Shown: in pieces, positions 31,888 through 39,395 of the stretch
Position numbering within the stretch: the stretch's first letter is position 1
Layout of the letters: every line of letters begins with the position of its first letter
Source of the DNA: Streptomyces sp. SID13726
GTDB taxonomy: Bacteria; Actinomycetota; Actinomycetes; Streptomycetales; Streptomycetaceae
DNA length: 64,000 nucleotides
Reading direction: 5' to 3'
NCBI RefSeq assembly: GCF_010548375.1
Contig: NZ_JAAGLY010000005.1
Span: 496,001-560,000 of the forward strand
Made by a program: the position numbers and the translations under genes
The notes under the pieces: generated by a model
The model's database searches: none
What the model saw: only the letters and a program-made list of their open reading frames with translations
What the model was told of the DNA's origin: nothing

Positions 31888-32121
31888 ATGCCCCGCAAGC
31901 CCGAGCGCAAGCCCGCCAAGAACCGGCCCAACCCGCTGGACCAGGCCAAGATCACCTACATCGACTACAAGGACACCGATCTGCTGCGCAGGTTCATCTC
32001 CGACCGCGGCAAGATCCGCAGCCGCCGGGTCACCCGGGTCACGGCCCAGCAGCAGCGCATGCTGGCGCGGGCGATCAAGAACGCGCGCGAGATGGCGTTG
32101 CTGCCGTACAGCTCCCGCTGA
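31888..32121 (+). CDS. rpsR: 30S ribosomal protein S18, zinc-free paralogue
   Basis: The 77-residue protein has KITYIDYKDTDLLRRFISDR and GKIRSRRVTRVTAQQQRMLA (S18 core), a basic N-terminal tail and no cysteines. It starts 5 nt after the CobW-like gene and ends the Zur-controlled operon. It is a second copy of the type streptomycetes carry besides the main rpsF-ssb-rpsR locus (family knowledge). Confidence 0.95.
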   Translation: MPRKPERKPAKNRPNPLDQAKITYIDYKDTDLLRRFISDRGKIRSRRVTRVTAQQQRMLARAIKNAREMALLPYSSR

Positions 32122-32247
32122 ACGCGATCGACTGGAACACCGAGGGCGCGCCATGCGTCTCTTCCTGTACACGGGGGACCCGGTCCCGGGTGCTGGAACG
32201 GATGGCGCGCCCCACACGTCACATCTGTAACCGCAGGACCACCCCGC

Positions 32248-32294
32248 GTGCACGTGCATCTGCTCATGCATCTGCACGTGAACAGAGCTATGAT
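32248..32294 (+). promoter_or_regulatory. Operator-like repeats and -10 element upstream of the DUF397 gene
   Basis: TGCATCTGC occurs at 32255-32263 and 32267-32275 (12-bp period). It is flanked by an inverted pair CACGTGCA (32251-32258) and TGCACGTG (32273-32280). A good -10 hexamer TATGAT follows at 32289-32294, so the repeats cover the -35 position. The same motif in reverse complement, GCAGATGCA, appears twice upstream of the neighbouring ATPase gene. Confidence 0.65.
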
Positions 32295-32355
32295 CCGGAC
32301 CAGTTGACCACTGCATCACTGGCCACAAGGCCACCGCACCACCGGGGAGCGACCT

Positions 32356-32598
32356 GTGGACCTCGACGTGTACAACGGCATGACGGCCACGGATCTGCGC
32401 GGGGTGGCCTGGCAGAAGAGCAGGCACAGCAACTCGCAGGGTTCCTGTGTGGAGTTCGCCCGTCTCCCGGACGGCGGGGTGGCCGTGCGCAACTCCCGCT
32501 TCCCCGACGGTCCCGCGCTCGTCTACACGCGCGCGGAGATCGAGGCGATGCTCCTGGGCATCAAGGACGGCGAGTTCGACCACCTGATCGCGGGATGA
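32356..32598 (+). CDS. DUF397 protein
   Basis: The 80-residue protein contains GVAWQKSRHSNSQGSCVEFA and VAVRNSRFPDG, the DUF397 signature. DUF397 proteins usually sit beside XRE/DUF5753 regulators and act as small antagonists or partners in a toxin-antitoxin-like or developmental switch (WhiJ family). The GTG at 32356 follows GGGGAG 9 nt upstream. The XRE gene at 33543 and ATPase gene at 32689 complete the module. Confidence 0.92.
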   Translation: MDLDVYNGMTATDLRGVAWQKSRHSNSQGSCVEFARLPDGGVAVRNSRFPDGPALVYTRAEIEAMLLGIKDGEFDHLIAG

Positions 32599-32660
32599 CC
32601 CCCACCGCTCGCGTGTGACCGACGGTAACCGCTTGCTCCCCGGGCGTAACGCGCGTAGAA

Positions 32661-32684
32661 CCGCGGCGTCGAAAAACGCCGCGG
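32661..32684. terminator. Bidirectional terminator between DUF397 and ATPase genes
   Basis: CCGCGGCGT at 32661-32669 and ACGCCGCGG at 32676-32684 form a perfect 9-bp stem with a 6-nt A-rich loop. It lies between the convergent stops at 32598 and 32689. Confidence 0.8.
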
Positions 32685-32688
32685 CACA

Positions 32689-33234
32689 TCACTCGCCCGA
32701 ACCGCCCGAACCACCCGTGCCGTTCACCGAACCGCCCGCCGGGTGCGGCTGAAGCCGGAACAGCGCCCAGACGACCTTCCCGCCGAGCGTGCCCGCCATC
32801 GGGTGCCAGCCCCAGCCGTCGCTGAAGGAGTCGACGAGGAACAGCCCGCGCCCCGACTCCGCCGAGAAGTCGTCCGAGTCGCGCGCGACCGGACTGTCCT
32901 GGCTGGGGTCGCGCACCGCGCACACCAGCCGCTCCGTCCACCGCATCAGATGCAGCCGCACGGGCGGGTTGTGCTCGCCCGCGCGCGTGCTGTTGGCCGG
33001 CATCGCGTGCCGCAGGGCGTTGGTGACGAGTTCGGAGACGACCAGGCAGACGTCGTCGAAGCGGTCGCCCAGCTCCCACTGGTCCAGCGTTCTGCGGGTG
33101 AACCTCCGTGCGTCGCCCACCGCTTCGTAGCGGGCGGGCAGGGAGCAGGAGGCGGCATCGGACACGGCCGCGGGATCCAGCGGCGGAAGGCCCTGCCGTA
33201 ACGGCTCGAGCATGGTCGATCCATTCGTCCCCAT
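32689..33234 (-). CDS. Anti-sigma-like ATP-binding protein (HATPase_c_2)
   Basis: The 181-residue protein has a GHKL fold: LVVSELVTNALRHA (N-box) near residue 75, AVRDPSQDSP (D-box) near 118 and ESGRGLFLVDSFSDGWG (G-box) near 135. Streptomyces carries many such small RsbW-like ATPases next to XRE/DUF397 pairs. It may bind and inhibit a sigma factor or regulator. The ATG at 33234 has GGGAG about 9 nt upstream; a longer start would cross the GCAGATGCA repeats. The C-terminus is Gly/Ser-rich. Confidence 0.87.
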   Translation of the reverse strand: MGTNGSTMLEPLRQGLPPLDPAAVSDAASCSLPARYEAVGDARRFTRRTLDQWELGDRFDDVCLVVSELVTNALRHAMPANSTRAGEHNPPVRLHLMRWTERLVCAVRDPSQDSPVARDSDDFSAESGRGLFLVDSFSDGWGWHPMAGTLGGKVVWALFRLQPHPAGGSVNGTGGSGGSGE

Positions 33235-33542
33235 GCGAGGCACTCCCGGGAATTCGCGGTCGTTGCGATGCAGCGGTTGCGCGGGACCATGGTTTCGGAT
33301 GCGCGGTGCAGATGCAAGGTGCAGATGCACGTGCAGTTGACCGAATTGGACCCTCCCGTACCGCTTGTTGGCCATTTTTTCCGCCATCTTCTCTACGGTT
33401 CCTTGTCCCTTCCTCCTCTCTTCCTGTCCCAGGTCTGTGCAGAATCTCTGGCTAATTGCCATCTCTGTAATCGGACGAGTACTGCTCGGAGTGTTTTAGT
33501 GGCAGACTTCGGCCCCTGAAGACGTTGGGGAGGCTGGCGAAC
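33235..33542. promoter_or_regulatory. Divergent region between ATPase and XRE genes
   Basis: This 308-bp gap includes the GCAGATGCA repeats (33308-33336), then an AT- and pyrimidine-rich stretch (33365-33440) unlike the coding surroundings, and the promoter of the XRE gene. No gene is evident. Confidence 0.45.
33308..33336. promoter_or_regulatory. Operator-like GCAGATGCA repeats upstream of the ATPase gene
   Basis: GCAGATGCA occurs at 33308-33316 and 33321-33329 and is followed by CGTGCAGTTGAC. It is the reverse complement of the paired motif upstream of the DUF397 gene. A related ATGCACGTGCAGT lies inside the XRE gene near 33939. A common DNA-binding protein, most simply the XRE regulator, is implied. 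Confidence 0.6.
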
Positions 33543-34403
33543 GTGAGCGCGGGAGAGCCCGGATCGGTGGTGCGGCGGATGCTGCTCGGCTCGCAACTCA
33601 GGCGGCTGCGTGAGGCGCGGAACATCACGCGCGAGGCGGCGGGCTACTCGATCCGCGCCTCCGAGTCGAAGATCAGCCGGATGGAACTGGGCCGGGTGAG
33701 CTTCAAGACGCGTGACGTGGAGGACCTGCTGACGCTCTACGGCATCACGGACGAGCAGGAGCGGGCCTCGCTCCTGTCCCTCGCCCGGGAGGCCAACGTC
33801 GCGGGCTGGTGGCACAGTTACTCCGACGTCCTGCCGAGCTGGTTCCCCACCTATGTGGGCCTGGAGGGCGCCGCCTCCCTGATCCGCGCCTACGAAGTGC
33901 AGTTCATCCACGGACTGTTGCAGACCGAGGCGTATGCACGTGCAGTCGTCCGGCGCGGCATGAAGGGCGCGAGCGAGGCGGACGTCGAGAAGCGCGTGGC
34001 GCTGCGCCTGGAGCGGCAGAAGCACCTGACGGACGACGGCGGCCCCGAGTTCCACGTGGTCCTCGACGAGGCGTCCCTGCGCCGCCCCTACGGCGACCGC
34101 GAGGTGATGCGCGGCCAGCTCCAGCACCTCATCGAGATCTCCGAACACCCCAACGTACGGCTCCAGATCATGCCGTTCGGCTTCGGCGGCCACTCCGGCG
34201 AGAGCGGCGCGTTCACCATCCTCAGCTTCACCGAGTCCGACCTGACCGACGTGGTCTACCTGGAGCAGCTCACCAGCGCGCTCTACCTGGACAAGCGCGA
34301 GGACGTCACGCAGTACGAGAAGGCGCTCAAGGAGCTCCAGCAGGACAGCCCGGGGCTCGACGAGAGCCGGGATCTTCTACGAGGTCTCCTCCAACTCTCC
34401 TAG
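33543..34403 (+). CDS. XRE-family regulator with DUF5753
   Basis: The 286-residue protein has an N-terminal helix-turn-helix (LGSQLRRLREARNITREAAG, then SIRASESKISRMELGRVSFK) and a DUF5753 domain (FIHGLLQTEAYARAVVRRGM, then IQIMPF-like LQIMPFGFGGHSG and YLEQLTSALYLDKREDV). This is the WhiJ/BldB-partner type of Streptomyces regulator, normally paired with DUF397 and an ATPase gene as here. The GTG at 33543 follows GGGGAGG 9 nt upstream. Confidence 0.93.
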   Translation: MSAGEPGSVVRRMLLGSQLRRLREARNITREAAGYSIRASESKISRMELGRVSFKTRDVEDLLTLYGITDEQERASLLSLAREANVAGWWHSYSDVLPSWFPTYVGLEGAASLIRAYEVQFIHGLLQTEAYARAVVRRGMKGASEADVEKRVALRLERQKHLTDDGGPEFHVVLDEASLRRPYGDREVMRGQLQHLIEISEHPNVRLQIMPFGFGGHSGESGAFTILSFTESDLTDVVYLEQLTSALYLDKREDVTQYEKALKELQQDSPGLDESRDLLRGLLQLS

Positions 34404-34515
34404 GGTTCTCCCCAGAAGATTGCTCAGCGTGCCCAACTGGCGTGCCGCGCAAGTACGATGACGTGTGATCAGACCGTGACGTTGATCGTGTGTCTGCTAG
34501 TGATTTGGGGATCAC

Positions 34516-35976
34516 ATGTCGTCGTACTTCACCGACCTGGCCCAGCAGTACATCGACGGTGAGTGGCGCCCGGGCACCGGCTCCTGGGACATCATCGACT
34601 TCAACCCGTACGACAACGACAAGCTGGCCTCGATCACGATAGCCACGGTCGACGAGGTCGACGAGGCGTACCAGGCCGCCGCCCGCGCCCAGAAGAAGTG
34701 GGCCGAGACCAACCCCTACGCCCGCCGAGCGGTGTTCGAGAAGGCGCTCAGGCTGATCGAGGAGCGCGAGGGCGAGATCGCCGAGGCGATCATCGCCGAA
34801 CTCGGCGGCACCCGGCTGAAGGCCGGCTTCGAACTCCACCTTGCCAAGGAGTTCCTGCGCGAGGCCATCCACCTCTCGCTGCGCCCCGAGGGCCGGATCA
34901 TCCCCTCGCCGGTGGACGGCAAGGAGAACCGCGTCTACCGCGTCCCGGTCGGGGTCGTCGGTGTGATCAGCCCCTTCAACTTCCCCTTCCTGCTGTCGAT
35001 CAAGTCGGTCGCCCCGGCGCTCGCGCTCGGCAACGCCGTCGTCCTCAAGCCGCACCAGAACACGCCGATCGTCGGCGGCGCCCTGGTCGCGAAGATCTTC
35101 GAGGACGCGGGCCTGCCCGGCGGTCTGCTCAACGTCGTCATCACCGACATCGCCGAGATCGGGGACGCCTTCCTGGAGCACCCGATCCCGAAGGTCATCT
35201 CCTTCACCGGCTCCGACAAGGTCGGCCGCCACGTGGCCACCGTCTGTGCCTCGCACTTCAAGCGCTCGGTCCTCGAACTCGGCGGCAACAGCGCGATCGT
35301 GGTCCTCGACGACGCCGACATCGACTACGCGGTCGACGCCGCCGTCTTCAGCCGCTACGTCCACCAGGGCCAGGTCTGCATGGCCGCCAACCGCGTCCTG
35401 GTCGACCGCAGTGTCGCCGAGGAGTTCACCGAGAAGTTCGTCGCCAAGGTGCGCACCCTGAAGGCCGGCGACCCGCGCGACCCCGAGACGGTCATCGGCC
35501 CGGTCATCAACTCCTCGCAGGCGGACGCCGTTTCGGGCGTCGTCGAGCAGGCCATCGCCGAGGGCGCCACCGCCCTGGTGCACGGCACCACCACCGACAA
35601 CCTGGTCGAGCCCTCGGTCCTCACCGGCCTCCCCGCCGGCTCGCCGCTGCTCAAGCAGGAGGTCTTCGGCCCGGTGGCGTTCCTCCTGACCTTCGACGGC
35701 GAGGAGGAGGCCGTACGCCTGGTCAACGACACCCCCTACGGCCTCAGCGGCGCGGTCCACACCGCGAACATCGAGCGCGGTGTCGCCTTCGCCAAGCAGA
35801 TCGACACCGGCATGTTCCACGTCAACGACGGCACCGTCCACGACGAGCCGATCGTCCCCTTCGGCGGCGAGAAGCACTCCGGCATCGGCCGCCTGAACGG
35901 CGACACCATGCTGGACTCCTTCACCACCACCAAGTGGATCTCGGTCCAGCACGGCCGCAGCGGCTTCCCGTTCTGA
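34516..35976 (+). CDS. NAD(P)-dependent aldehyde dehydrogenase
   Basis: The 486-residue protein is a complete ALDH: VISPFNFPFLLSIKSVAPAL (cofactor-binding), SFTGSDKVGRHVA, VLELGGNSAIVV (catalytic Glu in ELGG near residue 256), GQVCMAANR (catalytic Cys near 290), and EVFGPVAFLL. The set resembles benzaldehyde/vanillin dehydrogenases. The substrate is not determined by sequence. GGGGA lies 5 nt before the ATG. It is monocistronic and followed by a strong terminator. Confidence 0.93.
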   Translation: MSSYFTDLAQQYIDGEWRPGTGSWDIIDFNPYDNDKLASITIATVDEVDEAYQAAARAQKKWAETNPYARRAVFEKALRLIEEREGEIAEAIIAELGGTRLKAGFELHLAKEFLREAIHLSLRPEGRIIPSPVDGKENRVYRVPVGVVGVISPFNFPFLLSIKSVAPALALGNAVVLKPHQNTPIVGGALVAKIFEDAGLPGGLLNVVITDIAEIGDAFLEHPIPKVISFTGSDKVGRHVATVCASHFKRSVLELGGNSAIVVLDDADIDYAVDAAVFSRYVHQGQVCMAANRVLVDRSVAEEFTEKFVAKVRTLKAGDPRDPETVIGPVINSSQADAVSGVVEQAIAEGATALVHGTTTDNLVEPSVLTGLPAGSPLLKQEVFGPVAFLLTFDGEEEAVRLVNDTPYGLSGAVHTANIERGVAFAKQIDTGMFHVNDGTVHDEPIVPFGGEKHSGIGRLNGDTMLDSFTTTKWISVQHGRSGFPF

Positions 35977-36012
35977 CGCACGCGCGGGGAAATGCCGTAC
36001 GACCGCCGCCAC

Positions 36013-36047
36013 GGGCTCTTTAGGACCGAACCTGTCCTAAAGGGCCC
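36013..36047 (+). terminator. Terminator after the aldehyde dehydrogenase gene
   Basis: GGGCTCTTTAGGAC (36013-36026) pairs with GTCCTAAAGGGCCC (36034-36047) with one mismatch across a 7-nt loop. It starts 37 nt after the stop codon. The AT-rich inner stem TTTAGGAC could alternatively be an operator for the next gene. Confidence 0.75.
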
Positions 36048-36108
36048 GTAGCTTCGTCGTTGTCAGGGGGAAGGGCTCCTGGCTCCACGCAAGCGAAAGG
36101 CGGCTGTC

Positions 36109-36645
36109 ATGGTCACTCACGTTCCGGCAGAGGCGAACGGCGACGAGCGCGGAGCGCTGCTCTCCTTCCTGGAGGAGCAGCGGGGCGGCATCCGGCGGGC
36201 CGTCCTCGGGCTGACGGACGAGCAGGCCGTGAGCCGGCCGAGCGCGAGCGAACTCTCGCTCGCCGGGCTGGTCAAGCATGTCGCCGAGGTCGAGCAGAGC
36301 TGGATCGCCCGGGCCAGGGGCGAGGAGCCGGCCGTGCACCGGGACCAGTCGAACTGGCACGAATGCTTCGCCCTGGTCGAAGGCGAGAGCGTCGAGTCGC
36401 AGCTGGCGTACTGGGAGAAGGTCGCCGCGGAGACGGAGGCGTTCGCCCGCTCGGTGCCGAGCCTCGATCAGACCTTCGCGCTTCCGGACCAGCCCTGGTT
36501 CCCGCCGGAGGGCCGGGTCTCGGTCCGCTGGGTGCTGCTGCACCTGATCCGCGAGACGGCCCGGCACGCGGGGCACGCCGACATCGTCCGCGAGTCGCTC
36601 GACGGGAAGACGGCGTTCGAGCTGGTGGCTCTCGCCGGGAAGTAG
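36109..36645 (+). CDS. DinB/DUF664-family protein
   Basis: The 178-residue four-helix protein has SLAGLVKHVAEVEQSWI (first metal-ligand His), and HLIRETARHAGHADIVRES (two histidines in the last helix), which is the DUF664/mycothiol-dependent DinB fold. Members act as thiol-dependent transferases or damage-inducible proteins. It lies 42 nt before the PadR gene and may be cotranscribed. Confidence 0.88.
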   Translation: MVTHVPAEANGDERGALLSFLEEQRGGIRRAVLGLTDEQAVSRPSASELSLAGLVKHVAEVEQSWIARARGEEPAVHRDQSNWHECFALVEGESVESQLAYWEKVAAETEAFARSVPSLDQTFALPDQPWFPPEGRVSVRWVLLHLIRETARHAGHADIVRESLDGKTAFELVALAGK

Positions 36646-36687
36646 CTGGTGGCGCTCGCCGAAAAGCGAGGCCATAACCTGGAGCGC

Positions 36688-37329
36688 ATGTCAGCGATCC
36701 GTCTTCTCGTGCTGGGCGCGGTGCGCCAGCACGGGCGGGCCCATGGCTACCAGGTGCGAGGCGACCTGGAGTACTGGGGCGCGCACGAGTGGTCCAACGC
36801 CAAGCCCGGCTCGATCTACCACGCCCTGAAGCAGATGGCCAAGCAGGGGCTGCTGCACGCGCACGAGATCGCGCCGTCCACGGCGGGCGGCCCGCCGCGC
36901 GTGGAGTACGAACTCACCGAGCAGGGCACGGGGGAGTACTACACGCTGCTGCGGGACGCGCTGGTCACCTACGACCAGCGCGGGGACGTGAAGACGGCGG
37001 CCATCGGCTTCATGGTCGACCTGCCGAGGGCCGAGGCGGTGGCGCTGCTGAAGGAGCGCACGCGGGGGATCGAGGCGTGGCGCTCCTCGGTCCTCGCGCA
37101 CTACGTCCCCGAGGACGGCCCCGAACAGCTCGGCCACATCGGCGAGATCATGAACATGTGGGTCCACACGGCCGACTCCGAGGCCGAGTGGACCCAGGGC
37201 CTGATCGGCCGGATCGAGGGCGGCGCCTACACGTTCATCGACGAGGGCGAGCCGTTCGTCGGCGTCCTCGCGGAGAACGAGGAGAACCCGTACGCGACAG
37301 GGGAGCGGCACCCCGGGGATGCCGGCTAA
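36688..37329 (+). CDS. PadR-family transcriptional regulator
   Basis: The 213-residue protein starts IRLLVLGAVRQHGRAHGYQV with the PadR winged helix (KPGSIYHALKQMAKQGLLHA) and VEYELTEQGTGEYYTLL wing. A C-terminal helical domain of about 110 residues forms the dimer. PadR proteins commonly repress adjacent ABC drug exporters, and one follows directly. Two copies of CAAGTTTGAC lie between this gene and the exporter genes, the first overlapping its stop codon. Confidence 0.92.
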   Translation: MSAIRLLVLGAVRQHGRAHGYQVRGDLEYWGAHEWSNAKPGSIYHALKQMAKQGLLHAHEIAPSTAGGPPRVEYELTEQGTGEYYTLLRDALVTYDQRGDVKTAAIGFMVDLPRAEAVALLKERTRGIEAWRSSVLAHYVPEDGPEQLGHIGEIMNMWVHTADSEAEWTQGLIGRIEGGAYTFIDEGEPFVGVLAENEENPYATGERHPGDAG

Positions 37330-37386
37330 TCAAGTTTGACGACTGGGGTCGGTCGCGTTAGCTTGGGAAGGTAGTCAAGTTTGACT
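37328..37386 (+). promoter_or_regulatory. Promoter and twin operators of the ABC exporter
   Basis: A perfect 14-bp palindrome AGTCAAGTTTGACT lies at 37373-37386, and an imperfect copy AATCAAGTTTGACG at 37328-37341. The TTGACG inside the first copy (37336-37341) is a good -35; 17 bp later comes TAGCTT (37359-37364), a fair -10. Transcription would start near 37371, so one operator covers -35 and the other begins just past +1. The sites are 45 bp centre to centre. This is what a repressor such as the adjacent PadR protein would need. Confidence 0.75.
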
Positions 37387-37409
37387 AAGGGCTTCCTGGG
37401 AGGGGACCG

Positions 37410-38363
37410 ATGACCCACGTGATCGTCGCGGAAGGCCTGCGCAAGAGGTACGGCGACAAAGCCGCCCTGGACGGGCTCGACCTCCGGGTCGCGCGCGGCA
37501 GCGTCCACGGCGTGCTCGGGCCGAACGGCGCGGGCAAGACCACCCTGGTCCGCATCCTGTCCACCCTGCTGCGCCCCGGCGAGGGCCGCGCCGAGGTGGC
37601 GGGCCACGACGTGGTGCGCGGCGCCTATGACGTACGGCTGCGGATCGGCCTGCTCGGCCAGCACGCGGCCCTCGACGAGGAACTCGGCGGCCGGCAGAAC
37701 CTGGAGATGTTCGGCCGCCTGTACCACCTGGGCGCCCGCCACGCGCGCGTGCGCGCCGACGAGCTCCTGGAGCGCTTCGGCCTGGCCGACACCGGCCGCA
37801 AGGCGGTGCGCGCCTACAGCGGCGGCATGCGGCGCCGCCTCGACCTCGCCGCCTCCCTCATCCGCGACCCGGAGGTGCTGTTCCTGGACGAACCCACCAC
37901 CGGCCTCGACCCGCGTGGCCGCGCCGAGGTGTGGGCCGCGGTCCGCTCCCTGGCCGACCGCGGTACGACGATCCTGCTGACCACGCAGTACCTGGAGGAG
38001 GCCGACCAGCTCGCCGACCGCATCTCGCTCGTGGACCGGGGCCGGGTCGTCGCCGACGGCACCGCCGACGAGCTGAAGGCCCGCACCGGCGGCGACCGCA
38101 TCGACGTCGTCCTGCGGGACGCGGGCCAACTGGGCGCCGCCGTGGCCCTGTTGCCGCTCGACACGTCCGGGGTCTCCGTCGACACCGACCGCCGGCTGCT
38201 CAGCGCCCCGGTCACCGACCGGATGGCGGCGCTCTCCGCGGTCGTACGGGCGCTGGAGACGGCCGGGATCGAGGCGGAGGACGTGGTCCTGCGCCGGCCC
38301 ACGCTGGACGAGGTGTTCCTGCACCTCACGGGAGACGACCGACGAGTGAAGGAGACCGTATGA
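37410..38363 (+). CDS. ABC transporter ATPase, daunorubicin-resistance type
   Basis: The 317-residue DrrA-like ATPase has Walker A GPNGAGKTT near residue 35, signature YSGGMRRRLDLA near 135, Walker B VLFLDEPTTGLDPRG near 157 and the H-loop replaced by TQYLEEADQ (Gln instead of His, normal for DrrA types). The C-terminal extension is typical. It works with the permease encoded next (ATGA overlap). Substrates of this subfamily are hydrophobic drugs. Confidence 0.93.
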   Translation: MTHVIVAEGLRKRYGDKAALDGLDLRVARGSVHGVLGPNGAGKTTLVRILSTLLRPGEGRAEVAGHDVVRGAYDVRLRIGLLGQHAALDEELGGRQNLEMFGRLYHLGARHARVRADELLERFGLADTGRKAVRAYSGGMRRRLDLAASLIRDPEVLFLDEPTTGLDPRGRAEVWAAVRSLADRGTTILLTTQYLEEADQLADRISLVDRGRVVADGTADELKARTGGDRIDVVLRDAGQLGAAVALLPLDTSGVSVDTDRRLLSAPVTDRMAALSAVVRALETAGIEAEDVVLRRPTLDEVFLHLTGDDRRVKETV

Positions 38364-39124
38364 GTGCGGCGTACGCGCTGACCGACTCCTGGACCATGAC
38401 CCGGCGCGAACTCGCCCACTGGGGACGGCAGCCGGTGCGGGTCCTGGTCGGGCTCGTGTTCCCCGTGATGCTGCTGCTGATGTTCGGCTACCTGGTCGGC
38501 GGCGGCCGGGACGTCGAGGGGGAGTACGTCGACTACCTGGTCCCGGGGATGCTCGCGCTGACCATGGCGTTCGGCCTGGAGGCGACCATGATCGCGGTGA
38601 CCCAGGACCTCGACAAGGGCGTGATCGACCGGTTCCGGTCCATGCCGATGGCCAACGGGGCGGTCCTGGTGGGCCGTTCGGCCGCCGACATGCTCCAGTC
38701 CGCGCTGAGCCTGGCCGCGATGATCGGCGTCGGGTACGCGATCGGCTGGCGGACCCAGGGCGGGCCCGCCGGACTCCTCGCCGCGGTGGGCCTGTTGCTG
38801 CTCTTCCGGTTCGCCATGCTGTGGATCGGCATCCACCTCGCGATGGTCGCCGGCAAGCCGGAGCTGGTGCAGGCCGTGCAGATCCTGGTCTGGCCGGTCG
38901 GCTTCCTCTCCAACGCCTTCGCCACTCCCCACTCCATGCCCGGCTGGCTCGGCACGGCGGTCGAGTGGAACCCCCTGTCCCAGACGGCGACGGCCGTCCG
39001 CGACCTGCTGGGCGGCCCCGGCGGCGAACCGGGCCACATCTGGGCGGCGGTCGTCTGGCCGCTGACCCTCCTCGCGGCGTTCTTCCCGCTGGCGGTACGG
39101 AGGTTCGCGCGGCTGAGCCGCTAG
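38360..39124 (+). CDS. ABC-2 type permease (DrrB-like)
   Basis: The 254-residue membrane protein has six hydrophobic segments and the ABC-2 pattern, starting TMTRRELAHWGRQPVRVLVG and including VIDRFRSMPMANGAVLVGR in the cytoplasmic loop and ILVWPVGFLSNAFATP. Its start codon overlaps the ATPase stop as ATGA. Together they form an exporter under probable PadR control. Confidence 0.93.
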   Translation: MSAAYALTDSWTMTRRELAHWGRQPVRVLVGLVFPVMLLLMFGYLVGGGRDVEGEYVDYLVPGMLALTMAFGLEATMIAVTQDLDKGVIDRFRSMPMANGAVLVGRSAADMLQSALSLAAMIGVGYAIGWRTQGGPAGLLAAVGLLLLFRFAMLWIGIHLAMVAGKPELVQAVQILVWPVGFLSNAFATPHSMPGWLGTAVEWNPLSQTATAVRDLLGGPGGEPGHIWAAVVWPLTLLAAFFPLAVRRFARLSR

Positions 39125-39395
39125 GCCCGGTCCGGCGGATCAGGCCGGCCGTCGCGGGCCCTGGCACGCACTCCCCCACAGCCTCAAGGTCGAGGGGGTT
39201 CAGCCGCGTTGTCGTCGGTCGCCGACTCCCCCACGCTCGAAGCAACCTCGCGCGGGAGGGCCCCCATCACGTCGCCCGCCGCGGCAGCGGCTGCTCGACA
39301 CGGCCCCTCCGCCTCGCAGCCGCCCGCACCAGACCCCGCTCGGCCCCGCCAGGACGCACCGCTCCTCGCGGCCGTCCTGATCCAAACGGCAGACC

